NCBI GenBank assembly: GCA_918807975.1 | Contig: OU964930.1 | Coordinates: forward strand, 14,006,372 to 14,070,371 | DNA: 64,000 bases | Reading direction: 5' to 3' | Origin: Aplidium turbinatum | Lineage: Eukaryota; Chordata; Ascidiacea; Aplousobranchia; Polyclinidae | Shown: piece after piece, positions 44,219 through 54,932 of the stretch | Position numbering within the stretch: position 1 is the stretch's first letter | How the letters are laid out: each line of letters opens with the position of its first letter | Position numbers and translations under genes: made by a program | Notes under the pieces: generated by a model | Databases searched by the model: none | What the model was told of the DNA's origin: nothing | What the model saw: the letters and a program-made list of their open reading frames with translations, nothing else

Positions 44219-47200
44219 GTATACCAATGGTTCCAGTTCAGATTCGTTTTTGAGAGATTTTCTATTGTGACATTATTTTTTTTGTTGTTGACAAATTAAA
44301 GTTAAGGCCTAAAAATGTTATTGTCACCATAAAAGTATTTTTTGCCACTTTTGAACTTTATTGTGAACATTATAGCCCACATCCTTTTTCACTGATTACT
44401 GAAAAACGATTCGAGTTCGCATGTAGCCTACGAAAAAGCAACTAAGATATTTGAAACTTCATTTTCTCAAAATCAGGTAACTTCTGTGAGCAGTGGAAGT
44501 CATTCAGCCAGAAGTAAAAAGAACAGGCTTAAAATGGAAAATGATTTTGATTCTTACAAATCTTCCTGCTGTGCTACGTACGCAACACGCGAGGTATAAT
44601 TTTGCTTTCGAACCAGAATCAAGGTTCAACAGTAAGCAGTTTTGGATTTTGCAAAAGTGGCATTTTTTTGCACACATTCATGCAGAGATCAATTAATTTT
44701 TAAGATGTTTATAAACCGGCAGGGTGGTTGTTTGAACGATGATGTATTGGTACACGCCACGTCGCCACATTTCCATATTATATGAAGGCTTATGCAGTAC
44801 ATGCAAACAAAGACTGCTTCCATACATCGCATTTACCACCAATTGTTTAACCTTCTACAAGTCATAGTACATCCAAGCTAGGTCATTTTATTCAACGAAA
44901 ACTGGTGTTTCAAACAATTGTGTTAAATAAATAAACTTTTTATTCACCTTTTTATTACAGTCTGCTTCACCTGTTAAATCCTCCGTACCTCATCAAACCA
45001 ATAATCGCTCTTCATCGAGTAAGAGGAAAACGAAACCCCGTTTATCATCTTCCCCTGCACGTGGAAGAGCTCGCAGCAGACCAGCAAGCGCCAACCGAGG
45101 TGCGATTGTTCTACAATTGTATTAAAAAGTTAGCTGCACAGTCTTGGCTTTCAAATTTCGTCATCTCCAACGATAATGTTGGTTGCTAGACTTCAAAGAT
45201 ATATTGTCGGCTGCACGGCCAAGTGGTGAGAACCCTGGTACGACACTCGAAAGGGCGCCGGTTCGACACCGCTCAAGAGTATGTGGCTGTGTCGTTGAAA
45301 GGATATTTAAAGGCATGCCTGAGTCACTTGGTAGTGGATATGAAGGTTGGCTTCCTTGCCTTCCCATCCAACACCATTTCTTCATTTTAAGATGTTTTTC
45401 TTAGCCAGTTCAAGGATTAAATAACTCTGTCCATAGACGAATTGATATTCTTATTTTTCTTTTTCAAAAACTAATATTGCAATTTTTAAGCAAATCCACT
45501 TGCAGAGTCTATGATTAGCAGGAAAGCACTCACGATTTTTCCCGTTGTTTCAATCCAGATTGCAGTCATTGCACTCAATGTCTTTCAGATTCAACCAAGT
45601 TGGGATACGAACAGCCGACCATCTCATCGCTGTCTCGTTCACCGTCTCCGTATACCAGAAGGAGAATGGCTCAGCTGTCAATCAAAGACCCATTCGATTC
45701 TGCTGTGAAAGAAAAGCCTTTCAAAACTGACCTGGAAGAACGGCCAAATTTTGTTGTGAGAAAGGTAGGATTGCATGGTTTTCTGTGAATTCTCATTCAC
45801 GTAGATTTAGTGGCTCTCAAAAGTTTGCCCGCATGCTTACAAATGAGTGTATAAAATATAATCACAAGAACCCACAGTCACAGATGTATATGATAAGTCA
45901 CGTTTGCTCCCCTACTATATTACTTAACGGTTCAACTTTTGCTGCCTGCTTCAGGTTTTGCTGCCAGCTTCAGGTTTTGCTGCCAGCTTCAACTTTTGCT
46001 GCCAGATTTAGGTTTAATTTTTCTACAACGATAATAATTCAATTGACTGGGAAAAGCAGTGGTCTAGAGCTCTGTGGCGTGACATAGTGGTGTGATACCG
46101 ATAAGCCCATGTCAACATGCAAGAAAAAGAGCCCAACCTCATGGGCGAAACACGTGTCTATCGCTGTCAATTTACACTTGGCTTTCGAGAAAAAGCTCTC
46201 TTTATTGGCATGTTGGTTCATGGCACGTTGCAGAGGGTGACATTTTTCTTTGAAAAGAAAAGAAAAAAAGATTGCCATTTGAAATGGATCTAATTGAAAA
46301 AGATTTTTTAGGGTGCTTAAAGTTCTAAGCATACCCTAGCATGACGAATCGGACCTAAGTTTAATCGATGGAAATCGTTTGTATTATTTTGAGAAATGTT
46401 GGATCTTTTTTATCACAAATCATACAACTTCAGTCCCAATGGTTTTGAATGGTAACTCTCTGTTGCTCACACACTTACCATCTACCTATTCTGCAGGTTC
46501 TGAATGATGGTCTATCATACAACAGAAGTCCCCCAGACCTGCCCCGTGTCTCCCCCCACCGACGCACCACATCTAAGTCACCTACCAACCGAACACATTC
46601 CCCTTCGAAAAGAAAGCAGACACGTAAGCGTTGTCTTATAAAGTGCAAATTCTTATACCCAAACAGCAAATGTCGTTTTTACATTGATTCAACGTCTACA
46701 GACGTTGATTCAATGTAAAAAGTGACTGATTTTTCTGTCTCAGTATGTGCAATGTGCATCACACAGCAATAGTCGGCTAGACAGCCTGATGGGAACCCTG
46801 GTACGACGCTTGAAAGGGCGCTGGTTCGACACTGCTCAACAATCCTTCCTTACCTCCTGCTACTAGCGTTCTCAAGCGACGATACATTTACCCTTTGGCG
46901 TGACTTTCTCTATCAAAGTGTAAATTTTATAAAGAAGAAAATCTGCATTCTAAATGTCCAAAAGTTGACTTGAAAAGGCGGATGGAGCGAATTTTTTCTT
47001 TCGGTAGTTGGCAAGGGGTAAACGAGAATGAACAGGTTGAGAGAACCTGTGTGCCACGATTTTGTAGTAAAATTCAGTGCTAAGCTAACCAATGACCACA
47101 CTCCGTGTTAAGTTAGCATCCTTTTGGTTAATGGTTGTTAGTGTCACGTTACTAGATATCATATTCCTAACGTAAACCGCCCTTACAATGAAGATCCAAG

Positions 47201-50200
47201 TCGATTTCAAAGTAGAACGGTCTTCTATTGTTTGAGAGGTGTCTACTGTTTCGGTCACTCACTTCTTGTATTTGCCATAGAAATACGCCCGATTGTTATT
47301 GTTGTTACTTTCGTTATTTTGAAGGTATTTATCCACTTGTAGTGACAGAGCGTCTGTTGTGTTTCACATGAAACCAAAACAGCATTTTTCAAACACCAGC
47401 GAATTGCCATGATTGCGTTGTCGTTTCAGACGAACTTTCACCAGTATTCCGAAAATCGCTATTTACAAAGCATAAACCCACTGCTAAAAAAAACTATTCT
47501 TCTATGCCAGGCTATCATTCTTAGGCAAAAGTTTTTCAAAATCGTACTTGGTTGAGTTTACGCTGCAAACGCATATATTCGATCAATTTTAAGAAAAAAC
47601 GTTCTGGAAACGAGCAAGGGCGAAAAGTAGTACAACTTACAGATTTGTAAAATACTCTTACATCGAAAGCGAGGTGGTAGCCATCAAGATTACTACACTT
47701 ATTGATTTGATATTACCGGTGTACGATTTTTTTATATATTCACCTCAGTGACATTCGAATACATGCATCAGCGTTGTGATTGTAAAGTTTGTTTGTTTTT
47801 TTTCAGCTGGACCTCCGAGCCGGTACCGCAGAAGAGCAAGAGACTATGACAGTGACGGTGAGAACGATTATACGACGTTGTAGCAACGTCTTCTTTGTAT
47901 AAGTCTATTGGAAAGGCGTTTGACGCTAGACTTGAGTTTATTTTGGTTAAATATCGTTGAAAATATTTGTTTGCCCGTGCCAACGTTATCGAGAGTGGGT
48001 CATAATGGAAGTTTGCGGCTGGCTTATCAACCAAGTCGTGTTTGTTCAAACAAGAATTTCAGAACGGCAGATAGTAGTTAATGCTTGTAATATTGCTGCG
48101 TATGCCACGATCCGAGCTACCGACAAGTACGTTTACAAAACACATGGATTTTCGGTTTATCCGTATTAGGCTTAAAAGATGTATGAAGATTAAGATTTTA
48201 TTTGGAAAACCCGTTTTTGCAGAAACTTTACCGTTTCACTTCTCTGCTACAAACGGATTTTCTATTCCCGCTAAAGAAAAAAAAAATCTTTGCAGACGTT
48301 AAATCAATGTAAAAAAGTTTTGTTTAAGTTGACGATGTTTTAAGTCTGTTTTTTTTTAAATGCATCGAAAGAAAAAAAGTTTCATGTAAACTAGTTTATA
48401 GATAAATATGCCCACACAAGGATTGCTGCTATGTTTGCAGTGAAAATTATGTGGAAGTAATCGTTTGTTCGATAACTTATTAGTGAAAAAGGCGGAAAAC
48501 TTTGTCTACCTTTCTATACAGTAGTTTTATTGTTTTTACGCTGTTTTAACGTTTAAATATTTTAGATAGACTTAAGTTTACCCACGAGTGCCAGTGCAGC
48601 ATTTTAAGGAGTCACATTTTTCAAAAGAAGATATGAAAGGTGTTATTAAAAGCACAAATGGCTTCTTAAAAGTTAGCAATGTGAATAGGTTTTGTTATGT
48701 TTAGAGTAATTGTTGGTTTCATAATAGCCAGACAGCAAATCAACTGTTTCTTACATTGATACAGTGTAAAAAAAACGGATGATTTGTTGTCTGGAGATAC
48801 AGTGGGCCGATAAGCTTGGCGTTTGTGTTTCAATCTCTTTCAACGTTTGATAAACGTAACTTTACCAGTTTTGTTGTTTCATGGATTACATTCCACCGCA
48901 TTGTGATAAATCCCGTTTTGTGGTAAAAAACACAAACCGAAAAGTGTTTGAAAATTTAGTTTAAGCCAACGAGTGTGATAATTTATCGGAGACGTTTTGG
49001 ATCTACCTAAGATCAATGTCAACATTGCAACAAGGTGAATTGAACGATTTTACAACTGCATAAAGCCTCTTCATTGTCAGTAATCCGCAATCCAATTGCC
49101 ATTGCACGTGCTGAGGCTGCTAAATGTTACTTTCGGATTGAACATTTCATGACATTGGATCTGCGAAACATTGTTAATTTTACAGCGCTTACAATGACAA
49201 TAGTTTCTTTTAGATTTCGACGATGAAAGCGGAGAGGGGCGGTTAGGTTTTCCCTCCAACCAAGTTCAAACGCTTGTCGGTCCTTTATCGGCCTACGACA
49301 GATACGACAATCTTAAATCGGCTTACTATCGGCCTATCACGCCTGAGTGCTGCCTTGCTAGGAGAACCGACTCCTCCAACACGGACCTCAAGTCGTTCTT
49401 AAAGGATCGGGAAACAAAGAGAGATGTCGAGTACGAGCGGTCAGGAGGTGCACGTTTTTCAAAGGAAAGACGCAGAAGTAGTTCCGCTAGAGGGAAGGAG
49501 AGAGACAAAGGCAGTAGAAAGCTAGCCAGTCGAGTTTCGTTTAAAAGCAAGTACAGTCTTTTTGAAACAGTACGATTGCTTTGACAACAAATAAGTTCTT
49601 TACCAAATCAAATACTCAACATAGATAGAATAAAATCGCGTTTTGGATAATTACAGTCATCGTGAAAGCTGAATAAACGTTGCTTGTTTCTTCACAGACA
49701 CAACCGAATTGATAGAAAGCTCTGTGCCTTACCAACGTCACAGGAGTCCTGGACGCGGAAAATCATCCGCTAGGAGCGCTACAGAGTCGACTCCTCGGCC
49801 GATCACGCCCCGCCGCGACCTTTCCTTCTCTCGGGCCGACCTTGACCATGACCCTGCAGCCACAAGGTAACCCTAACCCAGTCATGATGCCCAAGTGCCC
49901 TGCTGCCCAGGCGAGCGACCCAACAGCCATTTCTGTTTGCACATCAGAGATTTAAATCGTTTGTTTATATAAGAGATTGCGTTTTGACACGGCCTGCCTT
50001 TCATGTCACATCTTTAGCAAATCGTAAGGTAAAGGAAACAACTTTGTTTCTGTTTGTGTTACTACAAGCTTGTCGAGTGGGTCACTACAAAGCACCGTGG
50101 GTAAGGACTCAGCTCGTTTGTTTGATCTTCCATTAAGGTTCAGGCCTTGTTTGCCCACGACTCACCTCACAAACTGTTGGCACAACGATTCATTTTTCAT

Positions 50201-52359
50201 AATGTCGTGTTCTAGTTTGGAAAACTACTTCAACGCCGCGTTTGTGTATGATCCACAATATTGTTAATGCAACGTTGACTGACGTTTTTTCAACGGCAGT
50301 CTGGATACTTTTAACTTGGTCATTCTTGTCTCAATTTATCTACATTTTTAAAGTAACATTTTCTTCTAGCGATGATTTTGAGCGTGTGAAAATTTCTTCA
50401 CCTGTCTTACTCAATCATAACTCGTCATGTTATCACGTCATATGCGTTCCAACATTAGCATCCAATCAGTAGAGCTTAATTTAACCATGTTAAGCTTTTA
50501 GGTAACATAAAATAATGTAAAAATAACGCAGTCGAATGCGCGTGAGATTGTTGGCTAACGCTCGATGCTTCTTTAACTGAACCAATCTGCGATTTTATCA
50601 AGACGAGTCTCTATGCTCGTCGGGACACTGTTAGTCTGTCGATCTTGCTCCCTTTGTCCTTGACAGACGAGCGGACAACACAAACATTCACGAATGACAA
50701 AGGTTTTGTGTCTGGCTCGCACAGCAGATCCCATTTTATCACCATCGGCTGTCAAGCGTAAAACGTCTCAAGTATTTCCCTGTGTTTTTAGAGCTTGTCC
50801 TTTCATTGAAAAACAACGGTTTTCTGTTGTACTCTTGAAAAGAAGCTTTTTATTTATGCAATTTTAGTTGTTTAAAAAACGTTTAATCAGCAAAAATTGA
50901 CATCTTTTTGATGAAATCTTTCAACTTATGCATTCAGAACGAGCGGCTTGGATGCTGATTCCGTGCTCAATCGTAAACCTCTGAGTGAACGTGTGAGAAC
51001 CGGGGAACCGTCGCCGTACGAGAAGATACGCGACCGAGTACGAAATCTATTGACTTCCCCCAGAGCCAATCAGATCGTGGTAAGCATGTTTTGCTTGCTT
51101 GGAATACAACAAACTATATGCTATGTGTGTTTTTTATGGAACGTATTAGTTGTGCAACCCAGACAGCATTTTGCATTGTGCACGTTGTCAATGTTGTGAA
51201 CATTGGAGCCTACACCTATGTTGTGTGAACTTATTATGTTGTAATTTTTGCACGAGGTTTTTCTCACAAACACAACTGGCCAACCGTTTCTTGTGTTGCT
51301 CTCACGTTGAAACGCCATGAAACACATCTTGTATCGACATCAAATTCTTCAATGTCGATTTTAAAAGAGCCAAAAGAACCAATTTGAGATCAATCTATCT
51401 GATTCACTGAGAAGTGTGAGAAACCGCGTCAGCCCTCCATTCAATCAGCAACTCAGTTTTTTTACGATTTAAAATCTGCAGAGACTGAATCGATCCAAAA
51501 AAGGAAATACTTACTAGTTAGGTATGTCATAATAACGTTCAGGGGTTCAGATGTAACGTTTCAATAAAATCTCGTTCGTTTTCCTCAGGACGATTCGGTG
51601 GCGGAAGCGAATGAATGCTACTGGAGACGACGCAGCCGATCTCCTTCCCCGCGATCCACACCGAGGTACTAGCCAGGTGGGCTGCGCTGTCGTCTAGATT
51701 AAGCCGCCCCTACTCTGTCAGCGGTGATTGTGTATTTTGACACGGATCGTGATTTTTGGTCAATTGTGAAAATGGCCGATGTTTGGAATACCACCCTCTA
51801 ATTTTATAAGCCTATTTTTCTCAATTAAAAGATATGTCCTCTATTGTAATTAAGGAGATGTGAGGATTTGTAAAGTCGCTAAGACCCCGATCGAACGAAA
51901 ATGGAAGACGCCATACTCGAGTTTTCCCCTTGTTTGGGTGAAACTCGAGTATAATAATTATAATATTAATCGTGTTTTATTTTGCATCCATTGTGACAAA
52001 CATACTCTACACTGCTATCATAAATGCAACACAACAGACAAAAAGAAGCAGCGAAGGGACATATAGTCTTCCAGTCAGCTGCTCCCATAATTTTAACATA
52101 CCATTATGAATCTTGCCAAGCCTAACCCGCTTACTCTGGAGCGGTGTCGAACCAGTGTCCTTTCGAAGATCAATAATAACCTAGATATTCAACTTGTTTT
52201 CTGACCAGATCTACAGTCAACGTTCCGCTGGGTAATGGAGAGTATTGGAGCGAACTCACCAGTGAGATGGTTGGACGATCCCACCGTCGTGTGTTTGAAG
52301 AAAGCATGGACAAGATATACGACGGCATTTACCATGACATGCGGCGTGATAACACATGA
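36317..52359 (+). CDS. SPATA6: Spermatogenesis-associated protein 6, 14 exons, 644 residues
   Basis: Orthologue of SPATA6, which in mouse is needed to build the connecting piece joining sperm head and tail. The frame is continuous over 14 exons and 645 codons to the TGA at 52357-52359. The protein has an N-terminal conserved domain (residues 1-151), a long basic Ser/Arg-rich middle, and a conserved C-terminal segment. It is longer than the vertebrate protein (about 490 residues), mainly in the middle. The start is the first ATG of an exon whose 17 codons match the length and phase of vertebrate exon 1, before TCPGVFL. Intron 1 is about 6.5 kb and full of transposons. The paralogue SPATA6L is an alternative name; a single ancestral gene is likely here. 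Confidence 0.93.
36491..36852. mobile_element. Non-autonomous hAT-like element, 362 bp, in SPATA6 intron 1
   Basis: Ends CAGGGTTACC and GAGTAGCCCTG; flanking octamers ATTTAGTC and ATCTAGTC (7 of 8 match). Internal motif GGTCCAGTTTGAC near the left is mirrored by GTCCAGATTCGGACC near the right. It begins about 120 bp after SPATA6 exon 1. Confidence 0.75.
37371..37691 (-). repeat. tRNA-derived SINE, family 1, best copy
   Basis: On the minus strand it starts with a tRNA-like head: A-box GATAGCTCAATTGGTTAGCG and B-box GGCTCGACTC. A body of about 250 bp follows, then a tail of ATCA/TTGA repeats. The head keeps RNA polymerase III promoter motifs, but the tRNA fold is not completed, so it is a SINE and not a tRNA gene. 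It lies in SPATA6 intron 1, antisense to the gene. Confidence 0.82.
37860..38145. repeat. Dispersed repeat, copy 2 (paired with 28875-29155)
   Basis: Better preserved than copy 1: CTATCACAAGATGTATACAG, TTCCGACGTTTCGTCAATCA, CGACTGACTTCTTCAGGGGG. It includes an internal hairpin (CTAGACCAGGTAGTGACTACCTGTCTAG region). An AAATAAATA simple repeat follows it. Family unknown; possibly a Penelope-like end. Confidence 0.6.
38336..41420. mobile_element. DNA transposon, 3085 bp, with about 250-bp terminal inverted repeats
   Basis: The left arm (from 38336, TTGGGTGGATCAAAAAAAAT) is repeated inverted at the right end (41420, CAGGGTGGATC on the minus strand). The match continues for roughly 250 bp with few differences. 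Both sides carry the identical octamer CTCTGGAG (38328-38335 and 41421-41428), a perfect target duplication. The interior holds the coding remnant at about 39370-40377. The 8-bp duplication and CA-starting end fit hAT, P or related superfamilies; I cannot decide which. It lies in SPATA6 intron 1. Confidence 0.85.
39370..40377 (+). pseudogene. Transposon-encoded protein remnant (NDVAERGVKL family)
   Basis: Two open stretches on the plus strand inside the 3085-bp element, 39675-40067 and 40054-40377, preceded by coding-like sequence (MSIFMRLRKNWDSIPQWPTA). The most recognisable block is ITKDSRFFFSVLEINDDFLP then VNDVAERGVKL-like NVTNDVAERGVKL. I remember NDxAERGV in multicopy uncharacterised proteins of invertebrates. 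Catalytic residues cannot be assigned. The copy is broken. It is presumably the element's own transposase or accessory protein. Confidence 0.6.
41873..42055. mobile_element. Small pogo/Tc1-like MITE, 183 bp, TA duplication
   Basis: Left end TA|CAGTAAAATTTGCC and right end GGCGAATTCTACTG|TA are inverted repeats with TA on both sides, as in pogo/Tigger-type elements. Inside, GTGTCACTATAGCCGAA-like motifs repeat. A decayed relative lies at about 8620-8753 (TACAGGTAGAATTCGGCTAC). Confidence 0.72.
42099..42320. repeat. Foldback repeat, 222 bp
   Basis: Arms of about 40 bp: TATCAATAACCTCTCATGTA with GTAGCTCCACACAAAGT at the left, mirrored by ACTTTGTGTGGAGCTTC and GGAGGTTACTGATA at the right. The loop contains CTGTGGAGATC...GATCGAAACATTGG, resembling a decayed hammerhead-type core. 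SPATA6 intron 1. Confidence 0.68.
44477..49866 (+). CDS. SPATA6: SPATA6 exons 5-11: basic, Ser/Arg-rich middle region
   Basis: Exons 44477-44593, 44961-45099, 45589-45764, 46497-46623, 47807-47857, 49214-49546 and 49698-49866. The anchor is YEQPTISSLSRSPSPYTRRR, close to the SPSPYTRRRM block of vertebrate SPATA6. The rest is low-complexity and positively charged (SSSKRKTKPRLSSSPARGRA, RRRARDYDSD, SKERRRSSSARGKERDKG), probably disordered. Exon 10 (333 nt) appears to end at TTTAAAA|gcaagt, a GC donor: the GT four bases later would throw exon 11 out of frame and end the protein 25 codons on. Confidence 0.82.
45210..45375 (+). repeat. tRNA-derived SINE, family 2
   Basis: A-box-like GCACGGCCAAGTGGTGAGAA and a good B-box GGTTCGACACC (about 45260-45270), followed by AAGAGTATGTGGCTG and GGCATGCCTGAGTCAC. 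Shorter relatives are at about 46770-46850 (+), 16150-16335 (+) and 52110-52170 (-). The acceptor-stem pairing of a tRNA gene is absent. It lies in SPATA6 intron 6. Confidence 0.65.
45931..46010. repeat. 19-bp minisatellite, four units
   Basis: Unit TTTTGCTGCCAGCTTCAGG, with one C/T and one AA/GG variant among the copies. It lies in SPATA6 intron 7. Confidence 0.85.
46092..46164 (+). ncRNA. Degenerate hammerhead ribozyme motif
   Basis: The 3' half is identical to the motif at 31.4 kb: stem II side TGGGC, then GAAAC (46147-46151), ACGT (46152-46155), GTC (46156-46158) and stem I strand TATCGC (46159-46164). Stem I still pairs with GTGATA (46092-46097). The 5' core reads CGATAA instead of UGAUGA, and about 30 nt separate it from the usual stem II. 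An alternative 7-bp stem II (GCCCATG with CATGGGC) is possible. Probably inactive. It lies in SPATA6 intron 7. Confidence 0.55.
46658..46742. repeat. Palindromic MITE, near-complete copy
   Basis: Ends CCCAAACAGC and TTCTGTCTC; centre CAACGTCTACAGACGTTG. It starts 34 bp after SPATA6 exon 8. Confidence 0.85.
48728..48795. repeat. Palindromic MITE, internally deleted (68 bp)
   Basis: Both ends are good (CCAGACAGCAAATCAAC and GATTTGTTGTCTGG), but the central ACGTCTGCAGACGT is missing. A half copy without ends lies at about 48291-48320. SPATA6 intron 9. Confidence 0.75.
50938..52359 (+). CDS. SPATA6: SPATA6 exons 12-14: conserved C-terminal segment
   Basis: Exons 50938-51079, 51589-51665 and 52209-52359. 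Exon 12 has PSPYEKIRDRVRNLLTSPRA, equivalent to the ERVQNLLRTHSA region of vertebrates. Exon 14 gives GNGEYWSELTSEMVGRSHRR followed by VFEESMDKIYDGIYHDM, a charged helix-like end that I take as the conserved SPATA6 C-terminus. If intron 13 were retained, translation would stop at the TAG at 51670-51672, two codons beyond the exon, losing this segment. Confidence 0.87.
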
Positions 52360-53087
52360 ATATTACCGTTTCCAAATTTCCACCCTAGACGTTATGTGTA
52401 TTCCAACTTGTTCAGGAATTACGCGAGCCTTGATGACGCACGCCTATAAAGCGCTGACGTAAAGAAAATGTAATTTCACGTCGCGATCTTTTGATGAATT
52501 TTGGAAGTATTTTACGCAAAACAACGCCTTCTTCAAACATTTGTCGTTCAATTTGAACTTCGCTTTTTGAATGTCAAGGGGGTTATCAACTCTAAAGCCG
52601 TTATTTCAAGTTTCCCTCTGTAGTTCGTCTATGTGCGTAACCTGTTAGCGTTTATTTTATAAATCCATCTTCAAAGTGACAAGACCTCGTGTGAAACGTG
52701 ATACACACCTTCTGTTTCATTATGGCTAGTTCATCTTCGCGCTATAAAATTGATGTTTGTGCTTTTATAATTCTTTGATGTCATTTTACTTGTGTCTTTG
52801 AAGCACCTGATGTAGACCGCTTCGGCTAACCACATAGAGCGGACATTTTTAGGCCATTTGGCAACCGTTGTCACAATATATAGATTATTTTTCTACCGCT
52901 GTTTGTGTAGTGCAGTGAACTGATGTCTATGTACGTTTGTGTTTAGAAACATTTATATCTGCATAGTTCAACGTGTCGTAGTTGATTTCAATGTTGATAC
53001 ATGTCCAACAAAATCTGGTTTTTTGCATTGTTTTGACGTTCCCTAATCGTTGAAACAATGCAAGAACTTCCTACATGACATGTCCCT

Positions 53088-53168
53088 GCCAGCAAATCAA
53101 CCACTATTTACATTGATTCAACGTCTGTAAACGTTGAATCAATGAAAAAAACTGATTTGCTGGCTGGG
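53088..53168. repeat. Palindromic MITE in the SPATA6 3' UTR
   Basis: CCAGCAAATCAACC on the left, GGTT-less GATTTGCTGGCTGG on the right, centre CAACGTCTGTAAACGTTG. It lies upstream of the poly(A) signal, so transcripts should carry it. Related half copies: about 51160-51215 and 51455-51520. Confidence 0.8.
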
Positions 53169-53285
53169 GTGTTATTGGAAAACCGTTTGTGCTGCTATTA
53201 GATTAATCTTCGTCATTATCAAAATTGTTCCAATTCTAGTTTTGACTGGTATTGGTAGTTTTTTATGACGTCGCTACAAATTTGA

Positions 53286-53291
53286 AATAAA
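53286..53291 (+). terminator. SPATA6: SPATA6 polyadenylation signal
   Basis: First AATAAA after the SPATA6 stop, followed within about 20 nt by a strong GT-rich element (GTGTGTTGTTGTGTTTTT). Together they form a classic animal poly(A) signal. The implied 3' UTR is about 0.95 kb and contains the MITE at 53088-53168. Confidence 0.55.
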
Positions 53292-53779
53292 AGTCAGAAA
53301 GTGTGTTGTTGTGTTTTTAGTGCCTTCTCTGCCTTGAAGCAATAGACTAGCGGTCGTTATTATCGTTTTTTACTTGCTCATGTTATGCCACTTCACTTTG
53401 GGGTGATATTGAAGTGCAACATTCAAGCACTGCTCTGCGCACATTCATCTTGTGAACAACCGTGAGAGACCTTTCACTTTGTTCGAACCACCTATTGTCG
53501 CTTTCGGCCAGTGAGATTTATCTTAAATAACTAACCCTCAGGACCACTTTTGCGTCAAACACAATTTTGATGGCCTTGGTTCAACCAGTAGAAGCATTTC
53601 GCATCTAATTTGTATTTTGGTGCATAGCCACACTTTCGTGCTTCGGAGGAATTTGGTAATTTAATCACATTAGTTTCTGTGTGGATGACCCTGATCAGTT
53701 TCTGACATCTTGGAAGGTCCGCGCATCTTTCACTCATCTTTCCAGCTTCCTTGATTTAATAGACTTTTTCACAATGGAT

Positions 53780-54626
53780 CAGTAGTTCTCAAACTGCGTC
53801 GCGACGCCCTGGTGCGTCGTTTCACTTTTCCAAGGGCGTCACAGAATAGTTTAGTTTTGTGGCTGAACTCGGTTTATTTTATAAAAATTAAGTTAACCCT
53901 TTGAGGACTGCTGGAACACATGTGTCCCATGCACTTAGCCGATTACACCGCAATTAACTAAAAAAATGCCACTGCTGATACCCTATAAAGGTAGCATTGG
54001 ATGTCTATCCTTCAAAATAAATAATAAAAAAACTGGAAACTCTGAATCATTTTTTTTTTTCGGTGTTATTTCAGTTTGAAAACAGTGCAGAGTTGAGGTT
54101 GCAAGTACATTTTTTCCCTTCAAATTTGGGAAGCATATTTGGGCAACATTTGTCCAAGCTCCAATCAAAATTTGCAAAATACTTTCCGGAAAATTTTTCA
54201 AACTACGAATGGATTCGTGATCTTTTCGTAGTAGGAAATCCGCAAATTTTTGGATTCAATGAATGACGATTATCCAGGTTTGGCGAAAGAAAGCACTGCG
54301 AACTATTATCCCATTCGCCACGTCGTATTTATGTGAAACAAGAGTTTCTGCCTTGGCGGTGATAAAAAGCAAATATCAATCACGAATAAACAGTGAAAGA
54401 GAAATGCGGGTGGCAATTTCAAAAATTCTCCCAAAATTCAATGAACTTTGTGAAAATAAAAAAGCCCACACGTCACATTAAATAATATGCATTGATTTTT
54501 GTTGTTGTATCAATAAACAAAACTTTAATCATAAGTTTCTTCATTTACTTTTATTTGCTGGTGCGTCGCAAGTCCCAAAAAATTTTTCCAGAGGCGTCGC
54601 AACAAAAAAAAGTTTGAGAACCACTG
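53780..54626 (+). mobile_element. hAT transposon with deleted transposase, 847 bp
   Basis: Ends CAGTAGTTCTCAAACT and AGTTTGAGAACCACTG; flanks CAATGGAT and CAATAGAT (7 of 8 match). Just inside the ends are GCGTCGCGACGCCC-type blocks. Two open stretches encode the C-terminal part of a hAT transposase of the ZBED/SCAND3-like group: FPENFSNYEWIRDLF (54063-54266) and, in another frame, KALRTIIPFATSYLCETRVS through KAHTSH (54263-54481). The catalytic middle and N-terminal zinc finger are deleted, so it cannot move itself. Confidence 0.88.
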
Positions 54627-54932
54627 CAATAGATAATATTTTGATTCTTTTTTTCCTCGTATGACTTTGGATCATATTCTTCAGTAGCTAAGGGTTCAGT
54701 TTGCTTGTATTACTGATCATCACAACAAAAAACAACATACATGTCAAACGTAGCAGATGTCTAAAAAGGTAGAAGCGACAAAACACGGACGCTATAACGT
54801 GCTAGATACCGAAACAGGATAATTAAGTTTAAAACTTGGAACGGTCGCAAAACCATTAAGCTTGGAAAACGTTCAAGCATTATGTCATCTAGTATTATTT
54901 TGTGTTTTTGGTCAGCGAAAGACGTTCTTCTA

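Noticed and set aside
45210-45290. Possible tRNA gene
   Set aside because: Good B-box, but no closed acceptor and anticodon stems, and several related partial copies exist; it is a SINE head.
51589-51672. TAG at 51670-51672 as the main SPATA6 stop
   Set aside because: A consensus donor two codons earlier joins in frame to exon 14, which encodes the conserved C-terminus.
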